From Cognatilysobacter segetis (GTDB taxonomy: Bacteria; Pseudomonadota; Gammaproteobacteria; Xanthomonadales; Xanthomonadaceae), in assembly GCF_004359965.1 (NCBI RefSeq), contig NZ_SMRQ01000024.1, positions 1 to 33,568 of the forward strand: a stretch of 33,568 nt of DNA, given 5' to 3'. Shown here one piece after another: positions 31,607-33,568 of this stretch. Every line of letters starts with the position of its first letter. Position 1 is the first letter of the stretch. Made by a program: the position numbers and the translations under genes. The notes under the pieces are model-generated. The model had not been told where the DNA came from. It saw only the letters and a list, made by a program, of their open reading frames with translations, and made no database searches.

Positions 31607-32617
31607 ATGTACGAAATGTCCATGAACCCTGTTTTCCACAGCCGCCACCGGTATCTTCCTCAGGCGGGCGAGGAAGTGGTGCGCGTGCGCATTTTGTCGA
31701 GCAAAGGTTGGTATGCGGCCGGTGAAATCGCGCTGCCAGATGCCTTCATCTACGCCGACGACGACTTGGCGCTGATTGTTAGCAAGGGGTATAGCTGGAA
31801 CCACTACATTGAAGATGCGTCGTTTGACGAGTTCGACTGGCCATATCCTGTCGAACTCCGCCTCATGGGGTCCTTCATCTTCTGCGAGGACTACCGTGAC
31901 TCACGCGTCCTGTTCTATCCGCGGAGTGATCCGACCCTGACGCTTGTACCCCAGACTGTCGACTTAGCCGATCCGCGCAGCCGCCAAGCTGTGGTCGAAC
32001 TGGTTAAAGACATCGGCTCATGGCCGGTTCCGGACCTGCTTCTAGACGGAATGCGCAAATCCATCGCGAGTGAAAATTACAGCACGTTCGACGGCAGCCA
32101 CCTCGACACTGCGAGGATAGCTGCCACATGGAACCTTATTGAGCCCACTAACTTCGTGCTGCTGAGGGGCATCTCAGCAATTCTCAAATGCGACATGCTC
32201 GGTCGCCATCGCGAGTTCAGCGCGGAAGCGTTGATGTCGCTCTACATCGCCATGGAATGTTCCTTCCAACTCGTGTTGGAGGCGCTAAAGGCCCGGGGCA
32301 ACCCGAACCCCAGCGCATCTGACGCCGCACAGTGGATGTACGAGGTCTTCGAAAGTCCGTTCGGCGAAGATCCGCCGAACGAGGGTTACAAGTACCTGCA
32401 TGACTACTACGAAAGTCGCATCGCGACCTTCCATCCCCGGAGCCGCTTCGGCGATCTCCCATTCGTTCCACACTTTCAGGATGACCTGATCGACCTTCGG
32501 GCGCGTCTTTCGTCCGTGTTCGGTTACATGCTGCACGGATCGCACACGGATGAGTTTGTCGAGGCGGTTGAAACGTTTAAACGAAGTGCGTCGAGACGCG
32601 CCGAAGAAAAGCCCTAA
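31607..32617 (+). CDS. Atypical-composition hypothetical protein, possibly HEPN-like C-terminus
   Basis: The frame of 336 codons from the ATG at 31607 (also Met codons at 31616 and 31622) has visibly lower GC than its neighbours: the 60 bases from 31801 hold 31 G/C. The N-terminal half is acidic and aromatic (DASFDEFDWPYPVELRLMG). The C-terminal half is helical, with SLYIAMECSFQLVLEAL (about 213-229), HPRSRFGDLPFVPHFQDDLIDL and RARLSSVFGYMLHGSH. The helix pair ending in R...H-G loosely recalls HEPN/Apea-like domains of defence proteins; this is weak. The function is unknown. No ribosome site is clear, so the start is uncertain. Confidence 0.75.
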   Translation: MYEMSMNPVFHSRHRYLPQAGEEVVRVRILSSKGWYAAGEIALPDAFIYADDDLALIVSKGYSWNHYIEDASFDEFDWPYPVELRLMGSFIFCEDYRDSRVLFYPRSDPTLTLVPQTVDLADPRSRQAVVELVKDIGSWPVPDLLLDGMRKSIASENYSTFDGSHLDTARIAATWNLIEPTNFVLLRGISAILKCDMLGRHREFSAEALMSLYIAMECSFQLVLEALKARGNPNPSASDAAQWMYEVFESPFGEDPPNEGYKYLHDYYESRIATFHPRSRFGDLPFVPHFQDDLIDLRARLSSVFGYMLHGSHTDEFVEAVETFKRSASRRAEEKP

Positions 32618-32623
32618 ATAAAA

Positions 32624-32650
32624 TGGGGTCAGGTTTATCGCCTGACCCCA
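32624..32650. terminator. Perfect 10-bp hairpin between convergent genes
   Basis: TGGGGTCAGG (32624-32633), loop TTTATCG and CCTGACCCCA (32641-32650) form a perfect stem. On the minus strand it is followed by TTTTATTTAG, making a good intrinsic terminator for nrdJb. The GGGGTCAGG core resembles REP-like palindromes I associate with RAYT elements in related bacteria. Confidence 0.8.
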
Positions 32651-32674
32651 CTTTCAGCGCATTGCAGAGCTACC

Positions 32675-33403
32675 TCACCCGCACTTGCTGTAACCACAGT
32701 TGAGGCAAGTCGCACACCCATCCATCAGCACCAGCGCCTTCGTGCTGCACTTGTGGCACATGGTCGCGCTGGGCGGGAAGCTGGTGCCTTCACCGGTGAC
32801 CGAGACGCTCTCGTTGGCGGCGGGCTGGCTGGCGCGCTCGTAGGCGGCGCGCTTCTCGGCGATCAGCGCCTTCTGGTGCTCGGACAGTTCCGGGTCGTGG
32901 ATCATGCCGATCGACTTGAGGTGGTCTTCCACGACGGCTCCGATCTCGGCGACCAGGCTCGGCATGTACACGCCGCCGGCCTTGAAGTAGCCGCCGCGCG
33001 GGTCGAACACGGCCTTCATCTCGTCGACCAGGAAGGTGACGTCGCCGCCCTTGCGGAACACGGCGGACATGATGCGCGTGAGGCCGACGATCCACTGGAA
33101 GTGGTCCATCGACTTGGAGTTGATGAACACCTCGAAGGGGCGGCGCTGCTCGTGCTCGGTGCCGGCGTTGAGGACGATGTCGTTGATCGTCACGTACATG
33201 GCGTGCTCGACCAGCGGCGTCTTGATCTTGTACGTCGATCCGATCAGCACGTCGGGGCGCTCGAGGCGCTCGTGCATCTGGATGACGTCGGCGGTCTTGT
33301 TCTCGACGGGGGCGGCGGCGGTGCTGGCCTGGGCGTCGCGCGCGCGGTCCTCGGCGCTGATGACCTGGTAGCCCTTGATTTTCTTCTCGATCTTGACGGC
33401 CAT
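32675..33403 (-). CDS. nrdJb: Class II ribonucleotide reductase C-terminal subunit NrdJb
   Basis: The 242-residue protein begins MAVKIEKKIKGYQVIS, as NrdJb subunits of the split B12-dependent class II ribonucleotide reductase do. The middle contains FEVFINSKSMDHFQWIVGLTR (90-110) and DPRGGYFKAGGVYMPSLVAEIG, matching the TSCPD-type domain. The C-terminus has six cysteines (C216, C219, C230, C233, C236, C241): a zinc-ribbon-like pair set plus the terminal Cys-Gly used in disulfide reduction of the active site. The product acts with NrdJa, which is encoded upstream. It reduces ribonucleotides to deoxyribonucleotides with adenosylcobalamin, so it is oxygen-independent. Confidence 0.88.
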   Translation of the reverse strand: MAVKIEKKIKGYQVISAEDRARDAQASTAAAPVENKTADVIQMHERLERPDVLIGSTYKIKTPLVEHAMYVTINDIVLNAGTEHEQRRPFEVFINSKSMDHFQWIVGLTRIMSAVFRKGGDVTFLVDEMKAVFDPRGGYFKAGGVYMPSLVAEIGAVVEDHLKSIGMIHDPELSEHQKALIAEKRAAYERASQPAANESVSVTGEGTSFPPSATMCHKCSTKALVLMDGCATCLNCGYSKCG

Positions 33404-33475
33404 CGGCCCGTTCCCCGTGGTGCTGGTTGTTGAGTTTGGGGATGCGCCGCCGGGGCGACGCATCGTGGAATCAGG

Positions 33476-33501
33476 GGTGCCGGCGGCGGACCGCCGGCAC
33501 C
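33476..33501. promoter_or_regulatory. 11-bp hairpin in the gap upstream of nrdJb
   Basis: GGTGCCGGCGG (33476-33486), loop CGGA and CCGCCGGCACC (33491-33501) form a perfect stem in the 111-base gap between the two minus-strand genes. No T-run follows on the minus strand. It could attenuate, stabilise or separate the two messages. Confidence 0.55.
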
Positions 33502-33514
33502 GGGTCACTGCGTG

Positions 33515-33568
33515 TTACAGGCCGGCCGAGACGCGGCCGCGGCCGTTGCCGCCGCGCGCGGCGGCGCC
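33515..33568 (-). CDS. C-terminal tail of the gene upstream of nrdJb (probably nrdJa)
   Basis: The minus strand is open from the window edge to a TAA at 33515-33517, giving 17 residues ending GNGRGRVSAGL, rich in Gly and Arg. Its position 111 bases before the NrdJb start, on the same strand, is where the catalytic subunit NrdJa sits in xanthomonads and pseudomonads. The identity is inferred from the neighbour alone. Confidence 0.45.
   Translation of the reverse strand, partial: GAAARGGNGRGRVSAGL

Overview
The window reads as a chromosomal stretch from a very GC-rich gammaproteobacterium of the Xanthomonadaceae, probably Lysobacter, Luteimonas or a close relative. The reasons are the strong G/C third-position bias, the split class II ribonucleotide reductase (an NrdJb-type small subunit next to the tail of a second gene), frequent TAnnnT -10-like boxes close to start codons, and a family of small conserved lysine-rich or hydrophilic proteins. 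The genus is an inference. No rRNA, tRNA, CRISPR array, transposase or phage gene was seen.

Layout. 1-2581: the start of a secreted protein on the minus strand, then a tight plus-strand run (two small hydrophilic proteins, a thioredoxin-like protein, a PhyH-type dioxygenase), a DUF2798-like membrane protein and a glycine-zipper envelope protein. 2688-8310: a small hypothetical, a DUF488 protein, an MFS transporter, AidB and a cation diffusion facilitator. 8478-12413: a small hydrophilic protein, the RNA helicase DbpA coupled to a YaiI/YqxD protein, a GAF-domain protein and an aldo/keto reductase. 12533-14402: a double-RecA KaiC-like ATPase followed one base later by a single-domain response regulator. 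14407-19549: small hypotheticals, membrane proteins, a DUF305 protein, a YbaA-like protein, a YdcZ-type DMT protein and a lipocalin. 19585-20808: a MerR-family regulator divergent from a glutaredoxin-MauE fusion, with an almost textbook mer-type operator/promoter between them. 20825-25587: a class C beta-lactamase-like hydrolase, an anchored hypothetical, another response regulator, YehS, a secreted endonuclease/exonuclease/phosphatase-fold protein and a DUF3606 protein. 25667-28729: a minus-strand set (membrane protein, metallo-beta-lactamase-fold hydrolase, CPXCG protein, RDD protein), then an array of thirteen 21-bp units between divergent genes. 28850-31606: a lipoprotein, a YciI-like protein, an FKBP and a secreted DUF3833-like protein; the last two lie between two copies of a dispersed hairpin-bearing repeat. 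31607-32617: a gene of markedly lower GC. 32675-33568: NrdJb and the tail of the gene upstream of it.

Most genes look like ordinary accessory or housekeeping functions in short operons. The items most worth attention are the MerR/glutaredoxin-MauE module with its palindromic spacer promoter, the indel-free 21-bp repeat array, the KaiC-like/receiver pair, the paired dispersed repeats with conserved stems and changing loops, and the compositionally foreign gene next to nrdJb.
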